The notes: generated by a model not told the origin, from the sequence alone. 10,927 nucleotides of DNA from an uncultured cyanobacterium (GCA_945836835.1 CAMAML010000021.1:1-10927); one strand, 5' to 3'. Positions 1 to 6,238 are shown, counted from the stretch's first letter. Translations and numbers: made by a program.

Positions 1-12
1 GGTGATTAAAAA

Positions 13-36
13 TTACCTATTTACCTATTTCCCTAT
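13..36. repeat. Three tandem 8-base units
   Basis: Two exact copies of TTACCTAT (13-20, 21-28) are followed by a one-mismatch copy TTCCCTAT (29-36). A small hairpin follows at once (GGATTT 42-47, loop GAA, AAATCC 51-56). No coding region can be supported here. It may be the 3' flank of a gene lying left of the window. Function unknown. Confidence 0.4.
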
Positions 37-77
37 TGCGGGGATTTGAAAAATCCACCATACAAATTCACTTAACC

Positions 78-116
78 AAAAAGCGGTTGTCCAAAAACTC
101 GGACATCCGCTTTTTT
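78..116 (+). terminator. Rho-independent terminator upstream of rplS
   Basis: The stem pairs GCGG-T-TGTCC with GGACA-T-CCGC around the loop AAAAACTC, with one T-T mismatch, and ends in a run of six T (111-116). A run of A at 78-82 on the 5' side would allow function in the other direction too. It closes a transcript from the left of the window and shows that rplS is not simply co-transcribed with an upstream gene such as trmD. Confidence 0.8.
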
Positions 117-150
117 GTTTCCAACAATTTAATAAAACTTAAAATGTTAC

Positions 151-179
151 TTGCAATTACGTTTGGTTTGGGGTATTAT
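151..179 (+). promoter_or_regulatory. Probable sigma-70-type promoter of rplS
   Basis: A -35 like TTGCAA (151-156) and a -10 like TATTAT (174-179) are separated by 17 bases. Transcription would start near 186 and leave a leader of about 88 bases before rplS. The same TTGCAA hexamer appears as the -35 candidate of the HU gene in this window. The promoter is predicted from spacing and hexamers only. Confidence 0.55.
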
Positions 180-195
180 TAAAACACTGGCTATT

Positions 196-224
196 GTCGG
201 CAAAATTTATGTGGATGAGCCGAC
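196..224 (+). promoter_or_regulatory. Hairpin in the rplS leader
   Basis: GTCGGC (196-201) and GCCGAC (219-224) are a perfect 6-base inverted repeat with a 17-base loop, lying between the predicted start of transcription and the ribosome-binding site. L19 autoregulatory leaders are known in Firmicutes. Whether this is one cannot be told from the sequence, because I do not recognise that family's consensus here. Confidence 0.35.
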
Positions 225-274
225 TTGCGAAATATAGATAAAGTATTATCAAAATCATAAAGGAAACAAGGAAA

Positions 275-628
275 ATGAACCCTATTATTGACGAATTGGA
301 AAAAACATATTTGGAAAAAGAAGTACCTGACGTTCACCCGGGTGATACCGTCAGAGTTTTCGTTAGAATTGTCGAAGGTAACAAAGAAAGAATTCAGGCT
401 TTCGAAGGTACCATCATTAAAGAACATGGATCAGGAATTAACAAAACCATCACCGTTAGAAAAATATTCCAAGGTGTTGGCGTTGAACGTGTATTCCTCC
501 TCCACTCTCCAAGAATTGACAAAATTGCACTCGTTCGCCGCGGCGACGTTAAACGTGCTAAATTGTACTACTTGAGAGAACGTTCGGGTAAAGCTACTCG
601 TATCAAGGAAAAAATTGAAAAAAGATAA
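275..628 (+). CDS. rplS: 50S ribosomal protein L19
   Basis: Ribosomal protein L19, a structural protein of the large subunit that lies near the 30S interface. The 117 residues match the usual 115-120. Family hallmarks are all present: FEGTIIKEHGSG (43-54), NKTITVRK (56-63), GVGVERVF followed by HSPRID, and the C-terminal RRGDVKRAKLYYLRERSGKA run. The ATG is preceded by AAAGGA (259-264) with 10 bases of spacing; a second AAGGA lies too close to be used. It is the first gene of an rplS-rbgA-rnhB run that matches the Bacillus subtilis order. The end of rplS overlaps the start of the next gene by 14 bases, which suggests coupled translation of L19 and a factor that matures the same subunit. Its own promoter and leader hairpin lie upstream. 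Confidence 0.98.
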   Translation: MNPIIDELEKTYLEKEVPDVHPGDTVRVFVRIVEGNKERIQAFEGTIIKEHGSGINKTITVRKIFQGVGVERVFLLHSPRIDKIALVRRGDVKRAKLYYLRERSGKATRIKEKIEKR

Positions 629-1457
629 GACTCATATTCACTGGTATCCGGGGCATATTGCAAAAGCCGAAAGAAAGCTCAAAGAACAGCTCTCTTTAGT
701 TGATGCCGTGATTGAAGTCGTTGATGCGAGACTTCCGCTCTCGAGCGGTTACAAAGATATTACGAGGCTTTTAGGTCAAAAGCCTCGTTTAATTTTGCTT
801 AACAAGTCCGATCTGGTCGACAAAAACGAGCTTAAAATTTGGATTGAAAAATTGCGGGACAAATTTAACGCCCCCGTTATCGTTTCCGACGCCAAAAACT
901 CTAAAGACCTCAACCAAATAGTAAAAAAAGCGGTCGAACTCTCAGAACCCCGTATTCAAGAGATTATGAAAAAAGGTTTGCTACGCCGTCCCGCACGGGT
1001 TATGGTGGTCGGCATGCCAAATGTCGGAAAGTCCAGTATCATTAACAAGCTCACAAAATCTTCAAAAACCAAAATCGGTGCAAAAGCGGGCGTAACCCGC
1101 CAACAACAGTGGGTGCGGATTAACCCGCAGTTAGACCTGCTCGACACTCCGGGGATTATCCCGATGAAACAGGAAGATCAAGAGGTCGCAATAAAACTTG
1201 CGTTTGTCAACTCCGTTTCCGAAAACGCGTACTCAAACGAGCTTGTGGCACAAGACCTAATCGAAATTCTTAACGAAAAATACCCGAAAGAGCTTAGAGA
1301 TTACTACAAAATCGAAGGGGGAAACGTAACGCTTGAAAAAATCGCCGTCGCAAGGAACTGGCTCGTAAGCGGAGGAAATCCGGATATTGAAAGGACTTCC
1401 GTGTATATTTTAAGAGACTTTAGAGAAGGCAAAATCGGGAAATTCATTTTGGACTAG
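615..1457 (+). CDS. rbgA: Ribosome biogenesis GTPase RbgA (YlqF)
   Basis: Circularly permuted GTPase that assists a late step of 50S subunit assembly. Its 280 residues match B. subtilis RbgA (about 282). The motifs come in the permuted order: G4 NKSD (63-66), G5-like SDAK (91-94), P-loop GMPNVGKS (133-140), G2 threonine in GVT (T161), and G3 DTPG (177-180), followed by a helical C-terminal domain of the RNA-binding kind. The N-terminal HWYPGHIAKAER matches the family start. No ATG fits; the start is a TTG inside the 3' end of rplS, with AAGGAA (605-610) four bases upstream, so translation is probably coupled to L19. A run of nine G (1457-1465) begins at the last base of the stop codon. Only the exact start codon is less than certain. 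Confidence 0.96.
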   Translation: MKKDKTHIHWYPGHIAKAERKLKEQLSLVDAVIEVVDARLPLSSGYKDITRLLGQKPRLILLNKSDLVDKNELKIWIEKLRDKFNAPVIVSDAKNSKDLNQIVKKAVELSEPRIQEIMKKGLLRRPARVMVVGMPNVGKSSIINKLTKSSKTKIGAKAGVTRQQQWVRINPQLDLLDTPGIIPMKQEDQEVAIKLAFVNSVSENAYSNELVAQDLIEILNEKYPKELRDYYKIEGGNVTLEKIAVARNWLVSGGNPDIERTSVYILRDFREGKIGKFILD

Positions 1458-1504
1458 GGGGGGGGCTAAGTGCAAAAATCGCCCGCTCAAAGAGGGAAAA
1501 GACA

Positions 1505-2167
1505 ATGACTGATAAAAAAAATCACATTATTGAACTGTTTGAGTTTGACGAAGGACAAAACCTTCCCGTAATCGGTACGGACGAGGCGGGGCGGGGGCCT
1601 GCGGCAGGCGGAGTTTTTGCAAGTGCGGTGTATTTTCCCTCCGTTGATGAAAAATTAATCGAAATGCTCACAGACCTTAACGACAGCAAACAGTTATCCA
1701 AAAAGAAACGAGAGCGTTTGTTTGACATAATTAAGTCAAATACGATAAATTCGACCATCTGCATTGAAGTAGAAGAAATCGAGCGGTTAAACATCCTGAA
1801 ATCTTCCCTAAAAGCAATGAAACTGGTATGCGAGGAGGTTATCGCAAAAGCGGGTTTAAAAAGCCCCCTCGTTCTCGTGGACGGGAACAATTACATCCGT
1901 GAGGTCAAATTTTTGCAAAAATTTGTAGTAAAAGGGGACAGCCACTCGGCGTCTATCGCTGCTGCGAGCATTCTTGCAAAAGTCAGCCGTGACAGGTATA
2001 TGGAAGAGCTTCACGAAAAATATCCGCAATATGGCTGGGCGGAAAATTCGGGGTATTTAACCAAATCGCATTTAGACGCCATTGATAAGTTTGGTTTAAC
2101 GGAATTTCATCGGGCGTCGTTCTTAAAAAAACATTTTGAAAAGCAGGCACAATTAAGCCTCTTCTAG
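1505..2167 (+). CDS. rnhB: Ribonuclease HII
   Basis: Type 2 RNase H, which cuts the RNA strand of RNA-DNA hybrids and opens DNA at single embedded ribonucleotides to start their removal. The acidic active site is complete: D26 and E27 in GTDEAGRG, D126 in LVDGN and D145 in KGDSHSAS. NDSKQLSKKKRE (59-70) and the SIAAASILAKVSRD stretch (150-163) are also typical. At 220 residues it is longer than the E. coli enzyme (198) but lacks the long N-terminal extension of the Bacillus form. The ATG has GAGGG (1492-1496) eight bases upstream. The last five residues, QLSLF, match the bacterial sliding-clamp binding consensus and lie right at the C terminus. It is the last gene of the rplS run; its stop overlaps the end of the opposing permease gene by four bases, with no terminator between. 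Confidence 0.97.
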   Translation: MTDKKNHIIELFEFDEGQNLPVIGTDEAGRGPAAGGVFASAVYFPSVDEKLIEMLTDLNDSKQLSKKKRERLFDIIKSNTINSTICIEVEEIERLNILKSSLKAMKLVCEEVIAKAGLKSPLVLVDGNNYIREVKFLQKFVVKGDSHSASIAAASILAKVSRDRYMEELHEKYPQYGWAENSGYLTKSHLDAIDKFGLTEFHRASFLKKHFEKQAQLSLF

Positions 2168-3045
2168 TCCTCGTTGTAGACGAGTTTTTTCCTCAAATTC
2201 CACTGAACAAGCGTCAGCACAAGGATTATCGCAAAAAGAACGTAAGCAATCGCCGACGCCTTGCCCACATTAAAATATTCAAACGCATTTTTATAAATCG
2301 CATAGACAAGGACGTTTGTGCTGTCCAGTGGTCCCCCTTCCGTCATCAAATATATAAGATCAAAGACCTGAAACGAACTTATGGCGGTAATTATCACGAC
2401 AAAAAATATCGTCGGCGAAAGAAGCGGGACGGTTATGTTTTTAAAAATTTGGAAAGAGTTTGCCCCGTCGATTTTCCCCGCCTCAAACAGGCTCTCTGAA
2501 ATTCCGCTCAGAGCAGACAAAAAAATTATCATATTATACCCGATTAACTTCCACACGGAAACGACAATGAGAGCCGGCATGGCAAGCCGTGTGTCGTAAA
2601 GCCAGTTTAAATGCATATGTAAAACGTGGTTCAACATCCCGATATTCGGGTCAAAAATCCACTGCCAAACGATACCGATTACAATCATCGGGGTTATGAA
2701 CGGCAAGAAATATGCGGTTTTAAAAAACTCGCTCCCTCGGATTTTGGAGTTTAAAATAGCGGACAGTATAAGCGGAATAATCACCCCAAAAACCGACGTT
2801 GCAACGGCAAAAACAACCGTGTTCGTTAAAATTTTGAAAAATACGGGTTCGGAAAATATTGTCCGATAATTCTCAAGTCCGACAAATCGTATCGGGTTAA
2901 GCAAGTCCCATTGGGTAAAACTCAAAGCGAAAGAACAGATTACTGGGATGATTATGAAAATCAGCGTCCCGAGAATTGCGGGCAGGACAAACAACAGTCC
3001 CACAAACTCGTCTTTAACTAAAAATTTTGTCAATAATTTTTTCAT
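2164..3045 (-). CDS. Sugar-type ABC transporter permease (MalF/UgpA family)
   Basis: Inner-membrane subunit of a binding-protein-dependent importer of the sugar or glycerol-phosphate class (MalF/UgpA/LacF-like). From the ATG at 3045 it has 293 residues and about six hydrophobic segments (roughly 16-38, 74-98, 108-130, 157-177, 205-228, 264-286). The EAA loop that docks on the ATPase is clear: EAGKIDGANSFQIFKNITVP (188-207). FVGLENY near residue 54 is typical of the family's periplasmic loop. A TTG at 3060 would add five residues (MYNYT), but those codons are the -10 palindrome itself, so the ATG is preferred. No Shine-Dalgarno is visible before it. No second permease, ATPase or binding protein lies in the window, so substrate and partners are unknown. 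It is convergent with rnhB and divergent from the mutase. Confidence 0.9.
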   Translation of the reverse strand: MKKLLTKFLVKDEFVGLLFVLPAILGTLIFIIIPVICSFALSFTQWDLLNPIRFVGLENYRTIFSEPVFFKILTNTVVFAVATSVFGVIIPLILSAILNSKIRGSEFFKTAYFLPFITPMIVIGIVWQWIFDPNIGMLNHVLHMHLNWLYDTRLAMPALIVVSVWKLIGYNMIIFLSALSGISESLFEAGKIDGANSFQIFKNITVPLLSPTIFFVVIITAISSFQVFDLIYLMTEGGPLDSTNVLVYAIYKNAFEYFNVGKASAIAYVLFAIILVLTLVQWNLRKKLVYNED

Positions 3046-3057
3046 GGTATAATTATA
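3045..3057. promoter_or_regulatory. Divergent overlapping promoter with palindromic -10
   Basis: TATAATTATA (3048-3057) is its own reverse complement and so gives a perfect TATAAT on each strand: 3048-3053 (+) for the mutase and 3052-3057 (-) for the ABC permease. On the + strand it is preceded by TGG, making a perfect extended -10 (TGnTATAAT, 3045-3053), with TTGTCA (3027-3032) as a possible -35 at a short 15-base spacing. Plus-strand transcription would start near 3060, leaving about 27 bases of leader with GGGAG. On the minus strand the start would fall at or next to the permease ATG. Confidence 0.6.
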
Positions 3058-3086
3058 CAATAAAACAGGAAATTAGGGAGAAAATT

Positions 3087-4556
3087 ATGGAAAATAAATT
3101 TGACCACGCATTCGGCAAAAACGATATAAGAGGAATTTACGGCGAAGATATAACAGAAGAACTTTTTTACAACACGGGCAGAGGATATGTAAAATATTTG
3201 GAAGAACAATCGGGCAAAACACCGTCAAGTATGTATATAACCGTATGTATGGACGCAAGAACTCACTCCCCTAATTTATCCAAGGCACTCCAAGCGGGCA
3301 TAACCTCCACGGGTGCGCACGTGATAGATTTAGGTTTGGCACCGACCCCGATAGGGTATTATTCAGAGGTTGTCGGGGTTCCGAGCGAACTTACAAACGG
3401 GGAAAAAGTCATCGCAGCCTGCATAATTACCGCAAGCCACAACCCGAAAGAATACAACGGCATGAAAATGACGTTCAGAAACCAAACGCTTTCGGAAACA
3501 CAAATCAGAGAGGTAAAAGAGATTACCCTCTCAAATTGGACGGACGAAATTAAACCGCTCAACGAAACTTTGGTTCAAAAATACGACATAATCCCTTCCT
3601 ACATCGAAGATATGCTGGGGCGGTTCGGCAAAATCGGCGAAGGGGTAAAAGTTGTTGTCGACAGTGCAAACGCAACGGGCGGAATTGTCGGTCCCGAATT
3701 ATACAAAAAAATGGGTTGTGAAGTGATAGAACTTTTCTCAGAACCTGACGGGACTTTCCCGAACCACCACCCGAACCCGAGTGTCGAAAAAACGCTCGAA
3801 ACCTTGAAAGCAACCGTGTTAAAACATAATGCCGACATCGGTATCGCCTATGACGGGGACAGCGACAGAATAGGTGTAATCGATAATTGCGGAAAATTCT
3901 TAACGGGCGACAAGTTACTTTTAATCTATGCTCAAGACCTTATCGCCGACAAAAAATCCGAAACCCCGAAGGTTGTCAGCGAGGTAAAATGTTCTCAAGT
4001 GCTTTACGATACAATCGACAAAATCGGCGGAAAAGCGATTATGTGCAAGACGGGACACGGGTATATCAAGTCAAAGATGAAAGAAACGGGAGCCGTATTG
4101 GCGGGCGAGATGAGCGGGCATACCTTCTTCAAAGACAGATACTACGGGTTTGACGACGCGATTTACGCAGGCTGCAGAATTATAGAAATTATCTCAAAAC
4201 ACAAAAAACAAAACCCTGATTTTACGATTTGCGAGATGCTCAAACCGTTTGATGAAGTTTATTCTTCGGCGGAAGTTCGCTACCCATGCCCGAACGAGCT
4301 TAAAAAATCAACCTTGGAGGCGGTAAAAAACTGCGTTGAAGGCGATAAAAACATTTTCGGGTGCGAAATTAAGGACATAATTACGCTTGACGGCATGCGG
4401 ATAGTTTTTGACGGCGGGTTTGCACTAATCCGACAGAGCAACACGGAGCCTGTCTTTACGCTGAGGTTTGAGGCTCGGGACAAGGAAACGGCGGAACATT
4501 TGCAAAACGTAATGTGCGGAATGCTCGACAAAACCTTGAAGGCAGGAGCAAAGTAG
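3087..4556 (+). CDS. Phosphomannomutase/phosphoglucomutase
   Basis: Alpha-D-phosphohexomutase of the PMM/PGM (ManB/AlgC) group, which interconverts hexose 6- and 1-phosphates and supplies sugar-nucleotide synthesis for polysaccharide and envelope. All four active-site loops are present: the phosphoserine loop TASHNP (S117 carries the phosphate), the metal loop DGDSDR (256-261), the sugar-binding loop GEMSGH (340-345) and the phosphate loop RQSNTEP (449-455). The E-x-S arrangement in the sugar loop suits dual mannose/glucose use, but specificity is inferred. The length of 489 residues is slightly above AlgC (463). The start is the ATG at 3087 with GGGAG (3076-3080) six bases upstream. An in-frame TTG at 3027 is rejected, because it lies before the predicted promoter. 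A strong palindromic terminator stands 113 bases after the stop. Confidence 0.95.
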   Translation: MENKFDHAFGKNDIRGIYGEDITEELFYNTGRGYVKYLEEQSGKTPSSMYITVCMDARTHSPNLSKALQAGITSTGAHVIDLGLAPTPIGYYSEVVGVPSELTNGEKVIAACIITASHNPKEYNGMKMTFRNQTLSETQIREVKEITLSNWTDEIKPLNETLVQKYDIIPSYIEDMLGRFGKIGEGVKVVVDSANATGGIVGPELYKKMGCEVIELFSEPDGTFPNHHPNPSVEKTLETLKATVLKHNADIGIAYDGDSDRIGVIDNCGKFLTGDKLLLIYAQDLIADKKSETPKVVSEVKCSQVLYDTIDKIGGKAIMCKTGHGYIKSKMKETGAVLAGEMSGHTFFKDRYYGFDDAIYAGCRIIEIISKHKKQNPDFTICEMLKPFDEVYSSAEVRYPCPNELKKSTLEAVKNCVEGDKNIFGCEIKDIITLDGMRIVFDGGFALIRQSNTEPVFTLRFEARDKETAEHLQNVMCGMLDKTLKAGAK

Positions 4557-4668
4557 TCGTAAATGAGTGATAAACTGAGATTATGATAAAAATAATAAGT
4601 TAAATTACGCTCTCGATTGCAGGATACAGGATATTTTTGAATACGTTCCCGATTAGGTTTTTAGTACG

Positions 4669-4704
4669 AAAACGCCCCGTGAAAAATTTTTCACGGGGCG
4701 TTTT
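4669..4704. terminator. Bidirectional terminator, 36-base perfect palindrome
   Basis: The left arm (4669-4686) begins AAAACGCCCCGTG and is the exact reverse complement of the right arm (4687-4704), which ends in TTTT and is followed by another T on the + strand. The centre, AAAAATTTTT, would form the loop or extend the stem. It sits between the 3' ends of the converging mutase and YtxH genes and can end transcription from both sides. Confidence 0.92.
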
Positions 4705-4728
4705 TGTAATGATAATTTCGGTTTTAAG

Positions 4729-5001
4729 TTAAGCCGGCTCTTCCGCACCTTCTTTTTTATCAAGAAGTTTTTGAAGTTTTTCTCTGATTTCGTCGCCTTT
4801 TCTTTGCATATCCGCAACCACGTCGTCCGCTTTGTTTTGGATTTCTCTGACTGTTTCGTTCGCTCTTGAAACCGCACTTTTTGCGGAGTCCGCAATCATT
4901 TCTCGAGTTTCTTCACCCGATTTTGGTGCAAGCAGTATTCCCGCAATAGCTCCGACTGCTCCGCCGACGATAAAACCTGCTAAAAATTTTGATGCTGACA
5001 T
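4729..5001 (-). CDS. YtxH-domain protein (distal copy)
   Basis: Small membrane-anchored protein of the YtxH (gas vesicle GvpP-like) family; biochemical role unknown, members in Bacillus are general-stress proteins. The 90 residues consist of one glycine-rich membrane segment (7-24) ending in the family signature APKSGEETR (25-33), then a charged helix with coiled-coil character to about residue 83, and an acidic tail. The ATG at 5001 follows AGGAG with eight bases of spacing; a TTG 24 bases upstream lies before that site and is not credible. It is the third gene of a minus-strand cluster after another YtxH and a DUF948 gene, 71 bases from the latter, and ends 24 bases from the palindromic terminator. 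It shares GxxxG spacing and the APKSGEE motif with its paralogue upstream but little else. Confidence 0.88.
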   Translation of the reverse strand: MSASKFLAGFIVGGAVGAIAGILLAPKSGEETREMIADSAKSAVSRANETVREIQNKADDVVADMQRKGDEIREKLQKLLDKKEGAEEPA

Positions 5002-5072
5002 CTCTTTATCTCCTTTTCTGTTCAATCAATGGTAAACTTAATATGTGTAAATTTCATTAGCCAATCGGTTAT

Positions 5073-5432
5073 CTACTTTTTGGCAAATATTTTCCAAGCC
5101 GTGCCAAACCCTTTGACAAGTCCCGAAAACAGAGTTCCTGTTACGTTTTTGGTCGTTCCGACGACTCTGTCGACCGCACCTTTGATGTTACCCATACGAT
5201 CATCCGTGTTTTTGATAATCATATTCAGCGAAACAAGGGTACTGTTCAACTCGTCTAAGGTCGGCTTGAGTTCTTCGTTTAACATAATCGAGGTCTTGTT
5301 GACGTTTTGGGTTAAGGTTGACAAGTCCGTCAACAGCTTAACGAAAAATCCCGCAATCACAAGGAATATGACAAATGTTGCCCATGCGATGAATGTTAAA
5401 CTTTGGTTTAATACAATTTGCGAAAAATCCAT
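5073..5432 (-). CDS. DUF948 (YtxG-like) membrane protein
   Basis: 119-residue protein matching the DUF948 pattern: an N-terminal hydrophobic anchor (about 11-34), then a long amphipathic helix with regularly spaced Leu/Val/Asn (STLTQNVNKTSIMLNEELKP, 38-57) that likely faces the cytoplasm and may form coiled coils, and a basic C terminus. In B. subtilis the DUF948 protein YtxG is encoded beside YtxH in a stress operon; the same pairing here supports the call. The function of the family is not known. The ATG at 5432 has AAAGGA nine bases upstream. The gap from the preceding YtxH gene is only 22 bases, so the two are surely co-transcribed. The name is inferred from layout and helix pattern, not from a catalytic motif. 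Confidence 0.75.
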   Translation of the reverse strand: MDFSQIVLNQSLTFIAWATFVIFLVIAGFFVKLLTDLSTLTQNVNKTSIMLNEELKPTLDELNSTLVSLNMIIKNTDDRMGNIKGAVDRVVGTTKNVTGTLFSGLVKGFGTAWKIFAKK

Positions 5433-5454
5433 AAATTATAATCCTTTACTCTGT

Positions 5455-5772
5455 TTAGTAGTCAAATTCGTTCTCAGAAGAGGCATCCTCTAACTCTTTT
5501 GCTTTTTGAAGCCTTTTAGATTTTAGCATATTGCTGAATTTTCTAAATTGCCTTTCCAGCTGATATTTTGCCAAATCAACGGACTCTAACGCCTGTTTTT
5601 TAGCTTCACGAATAGCCGGAGAATGTTTTTCGTACAACTCGCAAGCAGTTTCTTTAAGTTGTTTGCGGGATTCTTCGCCCGACTTTGGAGCGTACATTAC
5701 CCCTGCAACTATACCGCCCACGACACCGGCAATCAATCCTAAGCCGAACGCCAACGATTTATTTTTGCACAT
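5455..5772 (-). CDS. YtxH-domain protein (proximal copy)
   Basis: First gene of the YtxH-DUF948-YtxH cluster, 105 residues. A glycine-rich membrane segment (8-27) is followed by the signature APKSGEESR (28-36), then by a long, strongly charged helix with many Lys, Arg and Glu, and an acidic C terminus (SSENEFDY). The ATG at 5772 is preceded by AGGAAGG with six bases of spacing, the strongest ribosome-binding site of the three cluster genes. Compared with the distal copy it has a longer, more basic helical part and two cysteines (C2 and C44) that the other lacks. A good promoter lies 29 bases upstream. A role in envelope stress is inferred from the Bacillus ytxGH pair; no enzyme activity is suggested. 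Confidence 0.88.
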   Translation of the reverse strand: MCKNKSLAFGLGLIAGVVGGIVAGVMYAPKSGEESRKQLKETACELYEKHSPAIREAKKQALESVDLAKYQLERQFRKFSNMLKSKRLQKAKELEDASSENEFDY

Positions 5773-5800
5773 AACTTACCTTCCTTTCATTTATGACGAA

Positions 5801-5829
5801 ATTGTAACATATTTTTGTAATTTTTACAA
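5801..5829 (-). promoter_or_regulatory. Promoter of the YtxH-DUF948-YtxH cluster
   Basis: Read on the minus strand, TTGTAA (5824-5829) and TACAAT (5801-5806) are 17 bases apart, and the -10 is preceded by TGT, giving an extended -10. Start of transcription would be near 5794, some 21 bases before the ATG at 5772. Because the outer heptamers ATTGTAA and TTACAAT are inverted repeats, the same hexamers with the same spacing also occur on the + strand (5802-5807 and 5825-5830). Confidence 0.7.
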
Positions 5830-5857
5830 TAGGGTTACGCAAAAATTACGTAACCTA
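5830..5857. repeat. Inverted repeat at the 3' end of the 126-residue gene
   Basis: GGTTACG (5833-5839) and CGTAACC (5849-5855) form a 7-base stem around a 9-base loop, extended by TA-TA pairing with one bulged G. The stop codon of the minus-strand gene lies in one arm. Downstream on the minus strand there is no T run, so it is a poor terminator for that gene. A T run at 5861-5866 lies on the + strand side. It may be a transcript 3'-end stabiliser or a protein site. Confidence 0.4.
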
Positions 5858-6215
5858 TATTTTTTAATATTACCGCAAGATTGTAGAGTCTGCCGAACTT
5901 TTTAAACTTGCCGGTCAGAAGATAGACCGCAATGTATATAACGGTTGCGTTGACAAGCCCCTGCCAAATTTCACAACGCTTACGCTCCAGCATTTCTATT
6001 GATGAGCAGACAAAATTTTGGACGGTCATTATTCCCGTGCAAGTTTTGTAGACCCCGCACAGTAACTTTTCCCTGAACTCGTCGCACCTCGGTATAAGCT
6101 CGAGAACGAAGTTATCAGCCTTAATCAGACAGTTTATGACGACCGCCCCGACCGCAAGTTCCAATAGGAATATTATAAAAATCATTGTTAAAAATATTTC
6201 TGAAGGTACATACAT
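5835..6215 (-). CDS. Unassigned small membrane protein, 126 residues
   Basis: Not recognised. From the ATG at 6215 it has a hydrophobic N-terminal segment (about 7-32), a central more polar region rich in cysteine, and a second hydrophobic segment (about 88-101) followed by a basic stretch (KFKKFGR). Six cysteines (29, 44, 53, 59, 70, 81) are spread without a CxxC pair. The open frame continues up to 6392, but that part runs through the start of murT on the other strand and lacks a ribosome-binding site, so it is not included. Only a weak GGGAA precedes the chosen ATG, and TATAAT on the minus strand (6250-6255) would give a leader of about 28 bases. It diverges from murT and lies 62 bases upstream of the YtxH cluster on the same strand. 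It is likely a real gene, but homologues are needed to confirm it. Confidence 0.6.
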   Translation of the reverse strand: MYVPSEIFLTMIFIIFLLELAVGAVVINCLIKADNFVLELIPRCDEFREKLLCGVYKTCTGIMTVQNFVCSSIEMLERKRCEIWQGLVNATVIYIAVYLLTGKFKKFGRLYNLAVILKNIGYVIFA

Positions 6216-6238
6216 TTTTATTTTCCCGAATTTTGTAC

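Noticed and set aside
1..60. Possible tRNA 3' end, since the stretch ends in ATCCACCA
   Set aside because: No T-loop consensus (TTCRA) precedes it, the pairing seen is a 3-base-loop hairpin instead of a T arm, and the 5' half would lie outside the window.
1457..1465. Phase-variation switch in the G run
   Set aside because: The run is outside both reading frames, and adding or removing G does not alter the TAG stop or rnhB.
3027..3086. N-terminal extension of the mutase from a TTG at 3027
   Set aside because: It would run through the predicted promoter and lacks a ribosome-binding site; the ATG at 3087 has GGGAG at good spacing and gives a normal family N terminus.
3559..3838. Two minus-strand open frames inside the mutase gene
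   Set aside because: They lie antisense to a well-supported enzyme gene, have low-complexity or unlikely composition and no ribosome-binding sites; they are shadows of its codon use.
5830..5866. Plus-strand terminator formed by the inverted repeat and following T run
   Set aside because: No + strand gene ends here, and a transcript from the symmetric promoter would start inside the first arm, so the hairpin could not form fully.
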